Source: Vespula vulgaris
Lineage: Eukaryota > Arthropoda > Insecta > Hymenoptera > Vespidae
Assembly: GCF_905475345.1 (NCBI RefSeq)
Contig: NC_066587.1
Location: forward strand, 13,460,058-13,524,057
DNA: 64,000 bases
Direction of reading: 5' to 3'
Below, one piece after another: positions 52,304 through 64,000 of the stretch. Positions within the stretch are counted from its first letter, which is position 1. Each line of letters starts with the position of its first letter. The translations under genes and the position numbers were made by a program. The notes below the pieces were generated by a model. It was not told where the DNA came from, made no database searches, and worked only from the letters and a program-made list of their open reading frames with translations.

Positions 52304-52305
<2 letters not shown>

Positions 52306-53480
52306 TTCTCGATTCAACATTCAGACCTCTGTCACTAACAGTTTCCAAGAACGACCACGGTGAATCTCTCGATCGCGCGGGACCGTTCGCGCGGAATGTA
52401 ATTAACGCTAGTCTGAGGAACATTTATCGACAAAAACCTACCCAATTGCCTTGGCTCTTCGCACTCCTTTCCCTTTTCACCACCTCGCGTCTTCCGTTTC
52501 TTCGTCTTTCTTCAGCCGTTCTCGTACTCACCGTCACGGATAAACTTTCCTTATTACCAAGATCTTTCCTTCTTTCTCTTTCTCTCTCTCTCTCTTTCTC
52601 TATCTATCTCCCTTCCTCTCTCTCTTTCACTACTCTCTTCGCGCGATCGTGAGCTTCGGTTAACGCTCCCACCGTAATTTCTTTCTAATGACCCGAGAAC
52701 ATGGAATTTATTAGTTTCGAAAGATTTTGCCGCGTCTACGTCGCGAAGAGCGTTCATAAAATATGATCGATGATGCTTCACTTCGCACCTGTCTCGGACG
52801 CGCTCGCTAATTTCTCGTACAAGGATAGAAGAGGGAGGAGAGAGATAGAATGAAAGAGCAAGCACCTCTTTCTTCTTCCTCGTTTGCTTGGCTTCCCCTT
52901 TACATCCTTTTTTTATTTTTTTATTTTTTTTTTCATAATTTTCTTTTTACCCTTTTTCCTCCCTTCCATTCCTCTTTTTCCTTCCTTCCTTCCGCGAGAA
53001 CTTTTGAAGGATCGATGCACCGCGCTACTCGTTTTTTCGTCGGTCAAAGACTAGGAAGAATCGAGAGGACCTTAAGGATAGAGAAGAAAGGTATCCCGTC
53101 GTGTTCCTTCATACATCCTCGTCTTCTCGACATAGAACGAAGGATAATAACGGTAGGAAGAATAGAAACTAGAATGTCCAAGCCGCCCACTGTTCTTCTT
53201 ATACTTCTTCTTCTTCTTCCTTCTCCTTCTCCTTCTCTTCTTTTTCTTCTTTCTCGTAGAAGAGCTGGGAACAGCGACGATTTTCTAGCTCGTTCGCTTC
53301 GGGTCTCTTGATTAACGACACGCGAATGGCACGACGACTTAATCCCTTTGACGTCTGTAGTCTTTCCTTCTAACGCATACCGGCGCCAGTGGTTGTACGC
53401 GAGTACACAAGCGCGTTCGCTCTCGCGCTAGCAATCGTCATCACAATCACTAGGAGACTCGTTTTCTTCGTTCTCTTTGA

Positions 53481-53484
<4 letters not shown>

Positions 53485-53541
<57 letters not shown>
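53485..53541. repeat. Interrupted (GA)n tract
   Basis: GA units with CAGA and AAGA interruptions. A (CT)n tract lies about 290 bp further on (53826-53857), so the two face each other as imperfect inverted repeats. Confidence 0.85.
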
Positions 53542-53819
53542 TGAGCACGGTTTAACGTACGAGCTGACAATAGATGCGGAAGCCAAGCGGGACGACCGAC
53601 GAGGAGAATGAATGTTACATGAATATACCGAGCTCTACGAGACGGTCCACGATTGTCCGCTTACGCGACGGCGACCAGCGCGAACAAGAACACGCACGGA
53701 AAAACATTACTCTACGCGAATTGCCGTAATTCGCCTAGACCATCCTATCTCGTTCTCTTGTTCTGAAAGAACATCTTCGTTTCTCTCTCTCTCTCTCTCT
53801 GTATCTTTCTCTTTTTGTT

Positions 53820-53866
<47 letters not shown>

Positions 53867-54199
53867 TTGCTTCAACAGAGAGTTTATTCTCGTACACGTT
53901 TATGTGTGTGTGTGTGCGAAAAAGAAATCGTGCAACGGTTCAGTGCGAATCTTTCTCTCCTTCGGAAAAAGAATCACTTTTCACGATTCGATTTATGCAA
54001 ATTTCATTCGTTCACATAAGAAATCGATTTAGTTTAGAAAGTGTAAGTCCTCTCCCAAAGTCCGGCTGCATTTCCCGATAGATTTTGAAGCAGGGAACAT
54101 TCTCGACGTTGGTTTTTCTCGACTTTGACGGCCTGTGCGTTAAGGCGATAAGACGTACGACAGAATGACGAGGAATCCCCGAGGAACCTCAACGTAGAG

Positions 54200-54233
54200 G
54201 TAGCTCGGTTCGAGCCTGGGAAGGAGCTACCCG
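54200..54233. repeat. Short perfect inverted repeat (hairpin), 8-bp stem
   Basis: ggtagctc and gagctacc flank a 17-nt loop that contains ggttcgagcc. The loop resembles a tRNA B-box, but there is no tRNA-like fold around it. Confidence 0.5.
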
Positions 54234-54646
54234 ATTACGGTGCAGTCATCCGCGACATCGACAGCATTCTCAGTTTCTCTCCTCTTTTCCTTTCTCATTC
54301 TTGTCATTCTCTTTTGCTTCTCTCTCTCTTTCTCTTTCTGTCTGTCTTTCAGCACTCTCCTTTCGCTACTTTCGAAGTACCGTCTAACGATGAGCCATCA
54401 TCCCCTCTTTGCAACCACTGTTCGAGAATTCCTCTTTGTAACGCTCACACATGAAGGAAAGGGTAGTTGGAAGGATACTGGATGGTCCAGGAAGGGCAGA
54501 GGGGATTCCGCATGAGTTCTCGCGAAGTCGATGTCTGTTGCGGAATTTGGACGAGAGACGAGAGTCCGTTGGTCCTCTCTTTGCTGGATTCGGTGCGCTT
54601 GACCAACTTGAAACTAACGAGAAGCTCTTTTGTCTTTCGTTCAAGT

Positions 54647-54680
<34 letters not shown>

Positions 54681-55656
54681 TTTCTTTTTCTCTTTTTCTT
54701 TGTCTTTTTTTTTCTTTCTCTTTTGCTCCTCTGCGATATGGATTTCATGATGGTCTACATCTCTAAGAGGATCCAGATCATTTCGTCCGTCGAAAGAGAA
54801 CAAGTAATTTCGTTTCTAAAATCTATTTAGGGATCTCTTTTAAGAAGAGAATTTTTTATAAATATTTCATTAGGTTGTTCGTAGTTTTGCCTAAACGTGC
54901 ATTTCCTGTCTATGTTAGATCGATTTGAAAAGAAAAAAAAAAAAAAGAAACAGTATTAAAGATTCTGAATTTGGATATACTAAGCGAGCGAAATAAGAGA
55001 GTTTGATATCAAGCAGGATTTCTTTCTCTTTTATCCTTATCTGTCTTTTTCTCTTTCTTTTCTTCCTTCTTTCTGTGCATTTAAATTACGCAGGAACTTT
55101 AAAACATAACAAAGAAAAATACTCTCGTCGGTTTTTCTCCGATGAAACGAACGAACTCTTTGTTTGGTTTGTTTGTCAGAATATCAGACTGCAAATGAGA
55201 AGTTTTCCTATATAATGAGAAATTAGAGGAAAGGAAAGGTTATTTCTTGTAAACCGAGGTCGGTTAGATAAAAAAATTTTCATGCTAATTAGAAAGAAAA
55301 TCAAGGATTATTTCCATGCGATAAAACGTTGTAACGCGTTTGGCCGGAGCGGGCGGTTCGCGTTAAAATTTCAAGATCGTCCCGCTTTACTTAGCGCAGA
55401 GAAGAAATAGTCGTTAATAGTTATTCGATCGCGAGGATAGCTTTCGTGATTCGGAAGGGTAGGCAAAGGGTTAATTGCGAGGACTCGAGGCGATCGCATT
55501 ATTTCTCGGTCGTTATTGCCTCGACATGCACCTTTAACCCTACCCCTTTCATCGTCGATCGTCGTTGCGTTCGCCTTAAGCGGCCACGGAAACGTAGCTC
55601 GCGAGCTAGCACAGCAAAATCGTCGAAGGTAATCGAACCGTTCGGGGAGAGCTCAC

Positions 55657-55783
55657 CTGGAAACGAATGGCACAATGGAAACAAAGGAAATTACGCACGG
55701 TATCGTCCTACCGATCGTCGGCGTGCTGCGTTGCTCCTCAAGTCGTTCTACGTGCCTCTTTATTTCAGAACATTGACCGTACG
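55657..55783 (-). other. Exon-like segment (127 nt) on the minus strand with good splice borders
   Basis: A long pyrimidine tract (minus strand, about 55830-55787) ends in cctcttttag, followed by 127 nt and a donor ttccag|gtgagctc. One frame is open throughout: 41 codons containing Y-G-Q-C-S-E-I-K-R-H and ending I-P-C-V-I-S-F-V-S-I-V-P-F-V-S plus two bases. The end phase is the one the ZP-gene exon at 42885 requires. However, the peptide lacks PAN-like cysteine spacing and there is no ATG in frame, so I do not add it to the gene. Confidence 0.15.
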
Positions 55784-58098
55784 CTAAAAGAGGAAAGGAA
55801 GAGAGGAGAATAGAAAGAAAGAGAGAAAGAGAAAGAGAGGGAGAGAGATAGTAAAAGAAGCAGCGACTACGAACGGAGAGCAATAACGCGAGTGTGAGAG
55901 AAATCTCCACGTGAGATTCCATTCTTCGTTAGCACTGCCAGGAAGGAAGTAGAAAGGGGATGAGAGGTACGGGGGAAAGTAGGGTGGTTAGAAGAAAAAA
56001 AAAAAAGGAGAAGGTGGATCTCTCCAACATGTACCTTTCCGGAAAAGGAAACGTCCTACATGACCAACCTTTCCTTGGGTAGACTAAACTGACACAGATA
56101 TTTTACTTAGATATTTCTCTTTTTCCCATCTTGCCGGGAGATAAATTGATTTAAGTCTTGGACAAGTTCGTTCGATCGTACAACGGGCATTGGAAAAAAT
56201 GGAAGGGGGTATCACCGATTCCAATCGTTCGTGCTAACTCTTCGGAGACTGGCTTAAACCGAATTAACGAACTCGGAGAAGATATCTTGCGGCGAGCTAC
56301 GACTAAAGAGCGTATGGTAGTCGAATTTGAGATTAAAAGAAAATCAGACGGATGAAAAGACTTGGAGAATAGCAACTTTCGTGAAGGGATTAGGGAGAGA
56401 GAGAGAGAGGGAGAGAGAGAGAGAGACAGAGAAGATTGGTTGATGCGGTAGGCCGGTCTATGGATCGGCGATGCACCCCGCTGCGTCTCTGTTCCTACCT
56501 ACAGGGTTACGTACCTAACGTGGCCGTTGTGTGGCTAATGCTCGTTATCTCGACGTGTCGACTATCTAATGGTCCTCCGTAATGGCCGACCCCAACGATA
56601 TATTGTCCATTTCTCGCAATGCGCGCTAACTCGTCCTCCCAATCTATGGCACTATTCCCGACGGTTATTTTAGCCACGTTACCTCTCTCTCTCTCTCTCT
56701 CTCTTTCCCCCTCTTCCTCTTCCTCTTCCTCTACGAGAGCTGCCGTAGATTTGCATAGGGAAATCGCGGAACCCTCTTTGACGTTGCGCCCATTGCCGAT
56801 CCTACTGTGGTTGCAGTTACTCTCTCATTCTAACCGTTCCTCTTCCTCTCTCTTCCTCGCTCTCTTTCTCTCCGTTCCTCTTTCATTCTCGAATCGTATC
56901 CTCTTCTCGTGCGCTCACGACTTCCGCTTCGTGCGGTACCGAGAGAAGGAAAACGAAGCTGCTCTCCCCGCGAGGGAGAGACAGCGGACAATGCGAAATA
57001 AATATCGTCCTATCGAGAAACTACGTTTGCTACGAAGGCGAACGTTCTCTTTCTTTCCCTCTTTCGCGGGAGACTGCAATGCAAGTACGATTGGGAGACG
57101 AGCCTCGAGATGTCCTAAGGATGATAGCTCGACCAGGAAATATGAAGAAATATAAGGATGTTCGGAATCAGGATTGGAAGACCAGGAAAGAGAAAAAGAG
57201 AGAGAGAGAGAGAGATAAGGAGAGAAATAATTCTATGTTCCTCTCCGATAGAATTCAAGATTTTATTTTACGATGCACCGTCGTTAGTCACTTGATCGTT
57301 AGAGCTGAGAGATCATTTGGTATAAAAGAAACGAAAGGAACAAAGTCAACGACGAAGAGCAGAGAGGGACTTTATCTTGCGAATTGTCGAATTAAAAATT
57401 ACCTCGCTTGGCAACTAATCACGAATAATGAAATTTAATTTAATCTTCTTTCTGACACTTACGAAATAACGAAATTTGTTAATAGAAATAATTAATATAT
57501 GAAATAAGATGATAGGATAAAACGAGCCAACAAAAATTAATGTGGAATGATACGTCTTTACTGGTTCTTTAATCCGCGAATGAATTATTGACTTTGAAAT
57601 AATATAGGACGATGTCTAAGTTCTTTAAAGAAGTTCAGTTATTCAGCAGAGTTATTCAGTATATCTTATCGCAGCTAGGATTTTTATTCGAAGTTCGACA
57701 ATAAGCCAATATATTGTTCGATTTAATTTTCCTTCGAAAATCCCAGGGAATAACGAAATTTCCTATTTAATTTAATTTTCTTGAAAATGAAACGAAAATG
57801 AAATATTCCCATTGAATTGAAAGTAAAAGGAAATAAAGGGATAGCAAACGCTATTGGAATTTCTAGCGGCTTTGACGAAAGAGAGAACGTTTCTCCCATC
57901 TGTTTATGGAAAACTATAGAGTTTAAGTTGTGGTATAAGCTACTCAATTCATACAAAAGCCTTTCCTCGCAACTCTTTAACTAGACTAGTTTCTCTGTCC
58001 ACTCTTTCTTTCATTGTTTTCCTCGAACTTTGATTTTCTTTACCAAAGGAAGTCGACGAAAAGCAGAGAGAGAGAGTGAGAGAGAGAGAGTAATAGAG

Positions 58099-58102
<4 letters not shown>

Positions 58103-58147
<45 letters not shown>
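58103..58147. repeat. (GA)n tract
   Basis: About 45 bp of GA repeat following an interrupted GA stretch from 58065. Confidence 0.9.
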
Positions 58148-58151
<4 letters not shown>

Positions 58152-59003
58152 AGAGAAAAGGAGCCAAAGACGAAAGAAAATATTTCGAGTGTGTCGGGTC
58201 AACGAGCTTTCTCGTTTAGAAAAGCGACTGAATTGAAAACAGAACGATATTTCTCGTCTCTTCGAGCAAAAGCTTAACGTCAATGATTCGCGTTGGATCA
58301 GAACTCTGAGGTTAAAATTAAACGACATTAAATATGAATTTCAAGCGATGGAGAACGACGAATGCTTCTTCGTCTTGAGTTAGCAAACAAAAACAAGTAA
58401 GTAAAATGGCTTCTTTGGGCGAATCATAAATTATGGAAACAATGGAAACGAGCTGTCGTTTCGTTTCTTCTTCATTCCCTTTATCTCTTTTTCTCTCATT
58501 CTCTCAATCTCTCTCTCTCTCTCTCTCTCTTTTGTTCTTTTATCTTTCTATGTCTGTACGAGTCGCGAGCGCGTTCGTTAGAGAGGACAAGAACGAAAAC
58601 CGTTACGAGAGCAGCAACGTAATAGCACTAATTATCGTGTCCCTTTTTGCGTCTAACCAGACATACAAGTTCGACACACGGGCCAGATATTTTACCGCGA
58701 TGCAAACTCTATCGAACGCGTTTTGAATAGCTATACGTCATTACTGACAACGTAATATGCTATATAGTATAATCCACTGCTGGTATACCCACGTATTAAC
58801 GTTAATTCGGGGTTTCGGTTGTTTGGCCCTCATCCCGAAACGCATCAGGTATCTCCGACAATTAGCTTCGAAACTACACACCTTTGTAGAGAGTAGAAGC
58901 AACAAGAGTGTTTAATCGACAGGGTCCCGCGATAATCTCGGTATCGTGCTTCGACGAAATTCTCTTTGATCGTTTCTTTCGATATGAACAAAAAAAAGGA
59001 AAG

Positions 59004-59038
<35 letters not shown>

Positions 59039-59194
59039 AAAAGTGATGGTTGGTGAGGTAAAATAAAAGAGGAGAAGGGATCGAACGTTATAGGAGGTCC
59101 AAGAAAGCAATAAGAAGCTCTCCGTTACGAGCAACTCGCTCGTATTTCAAGCCCTCGACACCTTCTATCAGATAGAAGAATGATTTCTCACGAT

Positions 59195-59224
59195 GCTCCT
59201 TTACTTTTTCTGTTTCAGGTAAGT
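59195..59224 (+). promoter_or_regulatory. Recursive-splice (ratchet) site candidate, plus strand
   Basis: A pyrimidine-rich run at 59195-59215 leads to TTTCAG at 59213-59218, followed at once by GTAAGTTG. A juxtaposed 3' and 5' splice site with consensus CAG|GTAAGT is the established signature of recursive splicing in long Drosophila introns. It is the best such match I saw on either strand. It reads on the plus strand, opposite to the ZP gene, so it would belong to another transcript. Confidence 0.35.
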
Positions 59225-60710
59225 TGCCAGAAAATAGAGAAAAATCAATTTCTTCTTCTTGGAGAGTACGATCGGTTAGAATAAAACTACGTAAGTAAGT
59301 ACCCATCTGCATGTTATACGGTATTAAATTCGTATCATCTAGCCGCTATAAGAATGAATTCGTACATTCTATCTCTCGTGAGAAAGAGACACGGATACGT
59401 ACGTGTTCGTTTCCATCTAACCCGACATAAGCTCGAAACGTCGAGCCATCTGTCGGCTTTACGAGACAAAGCCTCGGTATGACACTTGTTACGCAAATAC
59501 GATGCTATTATTTTTCCCGTCGCGGACTCGTGTCCGTTAAAAACGAGTACTACTCTCGACCAACTCTATTTCTGTTCCTGCGAAATGAGAACGCGACCGT
59601 AGTCGCGAGGGAAATATTTTTTGGACTGGGTTGACCCCTTCCCCTCTTCCTCCACCACGTCCTCTCCCTTCTCGTTCCTCTCGTTGCGTCACTCGACTAC
59701 CTTCAAAATTAAAATATGAGTTACGTTCGAGAAGGGACACGCACGTGAAAATAATCAAGTTCGTACGAGCTAGCGATAAAACGAAACGAAACGTATCCTC
59801 GTTCGTTTCCAACACGTTGGACGAATAAAAATGATTACGATATCGCCGCGAGCCAACGTTATTTGGCGTTTGCAAAATGTGTTAGTGAGCTCTGTACCAC
59901 GGGGGATGTAATGACTCTTGTTTAATCTTCGTTCTCGTATAAATTTCTATGTTACGTCCTGAATGAGAATGAGAACTACTTTCGGATTGGCAAATGGTAT
60001 CTATTATCATAAACGATATTTTCTGACGGAAAATCTCTATTGTTCGTTACCTTCTTATCGACTCTTTCAAAGGAAAAAAGAATGACGTTAAGTCGAACGT
60101 CGATATAATTTATGAAATATGACTTTTATATCCCAAAAATCTTTGATCAGCGATATGGGTCAATTAAAAGCAATTGTAACACATTGTATGACAGTACGAA
60201 TGACAAGCTCGCATCTCGAATCCCCAATTTCACGGTTACCTTCCTACCGAACGAAGCGTGACGCAGGCTCGGCCTGTTTTATCTGACATTTTTCTTACTC
60301 GGCACGCAGAACCAGTCGAGCTTCCCCGATTCACGGTATATCGATATTAAATTAAATTCCGATTGCATATCGACGAATAGCTAGCAGGTATTTTGACGTA
60401 ACGTATAAATATCTTCTAGCTGTCTTTGTTTAAAAAAAGAAAAAAATGTCAATCGTACGTTCGTACGTAGGTAGCTGACAAATACGATGGTAGATATGTG
60501 TACACGACTTTCCTACGTCGATCGAAATGTCTACTTTAAATTCATTTCAAAGTATGGGTATCCTTGAAAGTTGAAAACACGAACGGACTATAGCTCGCAC
60601 CGAGCGTGCCGACCACCACGGTATTACGTTTTCCGACGAGATTCGTTCGGGTGTGTCTATCCGTTTGTATATAGGTAAAAACGAAAAGCCTTGAGAGAAA
60701 GATAGATAGG

Positions 60711-60749
<39 letters not shown>

Positions 60750-61606
60750 CGGGCGTTGGCGGTAAAACGTGAATTAACTAGAGCCACGGAGCGACGAGCA
60801 TAGAAATAGAAACTGGCGAAGGGAAGGAGCGAGAAAAAGGTAGAGAGAAGTGGATGGAAGCAGAACCGGTGAAAATCGCTGCTTTACGCGGATCATAAAA
60901 GTTACAAGAGGGCGGGAAACGCGGTGCTCGACTTCCCACTCCATCTCTTTCTCTTTTTCTTTCTCTCTCTTTCTCTCTCTCTCTCTCTCTTTTTCTCTCC
61001 CCCTCTCGAATAGTCATAGTGCGCGTAGGTCAGAGCAACGAAACGGCGAACAACGAGCTACAGCAACGGCGGCAGCGTTGGGAATAGTTTGCCAACTCGT
61101 TGAGGGAGACTCGAACTCGATAGTGGCTAGCTCGAGCGGGCCGAAGCTTCGAGTTAGTCGGTTGGCTTTGCCCGGTAAGCTAGCTAGCTTGCTTCTCTTC
61201 GTTCTTTCCATCGCTTTCTCAATTCGCCTTCCTCTTCCTATTTCTCCTCTCTCGCTCGACAAAACCGCACACTTGTTTTTGCACTTTTACATCAAACGTC
61301 GATCTCGAGCCAGCCGGATATCTTTCTCTCTTTCTCTTCCTCAACGATCGTTTCCTCGTCCTTTTCCTCTGTATCCGTGACTTCGAACCAGCCAAGGAAA
61401 ACGAAAGGGAGCCTAGACTAGGCAGTGATTCCTGACGAGAGAGTAAGAGAAAGAGAGAAAGAGAGAAAGAGAGAGAAAGAGAGAAACTGAGCATCGAACC
61501 CGGTAGTGATGTGGCAATCACAGGATTGTTACATATACCACCGTCGTTCCAGCAACATCAGGTCTCGGCATTAGTTCTCTATCCGCATTTCCTACTCTCT
61601 TCTTTC

Positions 61607-61640
<34 letters not shown>

Positions 61641-61787
61641 ATTCTCTACCTTTCTATCTTCGAGTTAGCTTAACCATGTCCGCCTGTTATTCTACTCCTA
61701 GCAGAATACATCGGTCCACGCTGTGGTGTCACCGATTTCGAGCGTACACGTGCTACGAATCTCGGTCACCGATTTTTCACAGGATTC

Positions 61788-61832
<45 letters not shown>

Positions 61833-62659
61833 ATTCTACCCTCCACAAATTCGTCTCTTTCGCGAAATGTATCTCTCTCCTCTATTGGTAGGAAAACGAC
61901 CCAAACGATATAGGATTAGGAAACAGATCCCCGAGCTTCTCTAGGTTGAAAAGATGTTTCCGCTGACCACGGTTGCACAATATTCTCTTCAGAGCTATTC
62001 CAGAACGGTTTGGAAATTGTGCGGTTTTTACTTTATTGAAAAATTACGAAATACCAACTGTTCTCCGACTATCATTCGCAGATCGTTGTCACGATCGATG
62101 ACAAGTCAACATTGTAAATATAATACTTGGAGACGATTACTTTTCTACGATCCATTTTTAGCCTCTTGTTTCTTATCTCTTTAAGCTAATCCTCTTTGAC
62201 ACGTCCCTGTAAGAGATTCCTTCCACGCGACTTCTCAGAGGGAGGAGGGGGGACACTTTTCATCTAGACCTTCCTCTTGCTTGGTAGAACATCGATAAAG
62301 CTTTTCGAATCCGGTCGCTACGAAAAAGGCTATGCCGATACCGGACGGCGCTCGTCTCTTTATTAGGCATGCATTCTCGTAGCCAAGACTGCAATGGACT
62401 CTCGAGGAAAAGAGAATCGCCGGAATAGAACTCGTGACTCTTAGCTCGCAATAGCGGCAGCGGTGGCGGCGGTGGCGGTGTTATTAACGTCCGAGCGCGT
62501 AGAGGCGAGTCCGATCACACATCGCCTTCGTGATAAATCGCTTCGGTGGCTTCTCCTGGCCTCCTTCGCTATTCGCCATTATGTCTTGTACGTTTCATTA
62601 CAAATTTCCTTTAGTGTCGTTACCCACTCTCTTCTCTTCTATACGTACGGAAGAGATGG

Positions 62660-62690
62660 AGATAGAGATAGAGAGAGAAAGAGAGGGAGA

Positions 62691-62738
<48 letters not shown>
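62660..62738. repeat. (GA)n with GATAGA interruptions
   Basis: A purine-rich stretch of GA units interrupted by GATA and GGGA units. Confidence 0.85.
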
Positions 62739-62739
<1 letters not shown>

Positions 62740-63314
62740 CAAGGGGATACGATCGTCTATATACGCATAAAATGTGCTAGGACGCAGCTCGAAAGGATAA
62801 AAGGAAGAACGACGATCCTCGGTGCAAGCGGTGAAAGAAGAGAAAAAAGAAGAATAAGAAAAGGAAGGAGAGCCGAAGGAAGGAAATGTATTTATCGTGG
62901 AGGAACGACGTCCCAAGCGGCCGAGTTAAAAGCAAGCGGCTCTCTGCCTGGATCCACAGGATATTAATTCTTGTTACTCATACTCGTATCGATGAAGAAG
63001 AGAACGAAGAAGAAAAGAAGAAGACGATGACGACGACGACGACGACGACAACGAATCGATGGTTGGAGGAAACTCTTACGATTCTTCGATTGCTGGAATA
63101 AAAGGGTGACGATAGGCTGATGGGCTAGCTGGTCACGATGCTAGCTCGAGAAATACCATGGATGCTTTTAACGTGGTAAACAATGAGCTCTGTCACTTCG
63201 AATCGATGAAAACGGCAGTTCAGGGAGTGCTTCCCTTCGTTCGGTATTAACGTTTCCCTTTGTCTTTTCCTTTTCTCTTTTTCGCTATCTCAAGCGGTAT
63301 ATTCATCCTACTCT

Positions 63315-63349
<35 letters not shown>

Positions 63350-63827
63350 ACTCTTTTTTTTCTTTTTTTTTGCTCCTCCCAGATCGTTCGGTGCGATTCA
63401 ACGACGGCTCCTCTTCTCTGCGCGATCAGCGATGAGCGACAACGACGTTACCTCTTCGCGTACACGTGCATGTCGTGAATCGTAAGAAAGAGAGGGAAGA
63501 AGACGCAGGTAGAAAAGGAGAAAAGATAGAATTACTTTCCGCTCGGTTCGAAGGAGGATAGCGATGGTAGCCTTAGTCGTACGACGATTCTTGGCGTATT
63601 TACGACATAGTGTCCCTCGCAGATCGTTCCTCCGTGTTCGCTTGGGACGTTCGCGTTTGCGGCCCATCGCTAATCAGCTGGTTGAACGCTATCACTTCGT
63701 ATAGTCTGTATCCTGCTGTTGCTATTGCTGTTGACGTCGATGTTGGTGCTACTCCAGCTGCCGGTGCAGCTACTTGTCTCTTTGTAACTAAGTGCGGATA
63801 CTAGGTATCCTCTTTAGGAGAAGAGAG

Positions 63828-63841
63828 AGACACACACACAT

Positions 63842-63882
<41 letters not shown>
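63828..63882. repeat. (CA)n(GA)n compound tract
   Basis: A CA run with one TA interruption changes into about 36 bp of GA repeat, as at 7845-7887. Confidence 0.9.
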
Positions 63883-63886
<4 letters not shown>

Positions 63887-64000
63887 TATGGGCGTTCATA
63901 TGCGCATATTTATCGTTCGCTAACCGCTACGATGATACACGGTTGCATTCAAGGGTGTGCATTAGGGTTCTCCTTCTCTTAGCCATAGTATGTCTATACC

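Larger units (their letters stand above)
42886..64000 (-). other. Probable long upstream intron and/or 5' flank of the ZP-domain gene; no confirmed exon
   Basis: The first visible ZP-gene exon starts in the middle of a codon, so at least one more upstream exon must exist. In these 21 kb I looked on the minus strand for a segment ending in a Cys codon plus two bases and a donor, with PAN-like cysteine spacing, and found none. The stretch holds many (GA)n/(CT)n tracts, an (AAG)n tract at 50107, a (CT)n(TA)n compound at 52230, and a few splice-like signals reported separately. The upstream exon is therefore likely outside the window, giving an intron longer than 21 kb, or it is too divergent for me to see by eye. 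Confidence 0.55.

Noticed and set aside
53660..53720. Minus-strand hydrophobic stretch C-V-F-L-F-A-L-V-A-V-A next to a gtaagc donor, considered as a signal-peptide exon of the ZP gene
   Set aside because: That frame has no ATG and a stop just upstream; the ATG nearby is in another frame with no hydrophobic core.
54196..54235. tRNA-like B-box word ggttcgagcc in a hairpin
   Set aside because: No matching A-box, anticodon arm or acceptor stem at tRNA spacing; only an 8-bp hairpin is left.
56619..57155. Plus-strand open frame of 178 codons
   Set aside because: It is dominated by (CT)n and CTTCCT repeats that encode Ser/Leu runs; no domain or splice context supports it.

Overview
The window looks like nuclear DNA from an insect, most likely a hymenopteran (bee, wasp or ant). 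The evidence is very sparse coding sequence, long introns with GT-AG boundaries, frequent TCGA/CGA words without obvious CpG depletion, and a very high density of (GA)n/(CT)n and other short tandem repeats. There is no bacterial or viral gene organisation. I cannot name the species or family from this sequence alone.

Only one gene can be supported with confidence. It lies on the minus strand between 42885 and 34282 and consists of the last three coding exons of a membrane-anchored zona pellucida (ZP) domain protein with PAN/apple modules. The type is that of the Drosophila apical-extracellular-matrix proteins trynity, neyo, nyobe and morpheyus. The exons are 42885-42549 (end of a first PAN module plus a complete second one), 41663-40998 (ZP-N and most of ZP-C) and 34851-34282 (end of ZP-C, poly-arginine furin-type site, transmembrane segment, short tail and stop codon). 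All joins keep the reading frame, and 523 residues are readable. The first visible exon starts inside a codon and inside a PAN module, so the N-terminus (signal peptide and start of PAN1) is not seen. I found no convincing exon for it in the remaining 21 kb, so it probably lies outside the window across a very long intron.

Layout: 1-34281 is non-coding DNA rich in microsatellites, with a possible plus-strand promoter and first exon near 17576-17914. 34282-42885 is the ZP gene (three exons, introns of about 6.1 kb and 0.9 kb). 42886-64000 is probably the long upstream intron and/or 5' flank of that gene, again full of microsatellites. Within it are a textbook recursive-splice (ratchet) motif on the plus strand at 59218/59219 and a small exon-like segment on the minus strand at 55783-55657.

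Most long open frames in the window are by-products of (CT)n, (GA)n and other low-complexity repeats and are not annotated as genes. I did not find a new multi-gene system. The items most worth a second look are the splice and promoter signals on the plus strand, which may mean the ZP gene sits inside a long intron of an unseen plus-strand gene, and the codon-repeat-encoded cleavage site of the ZP protein.
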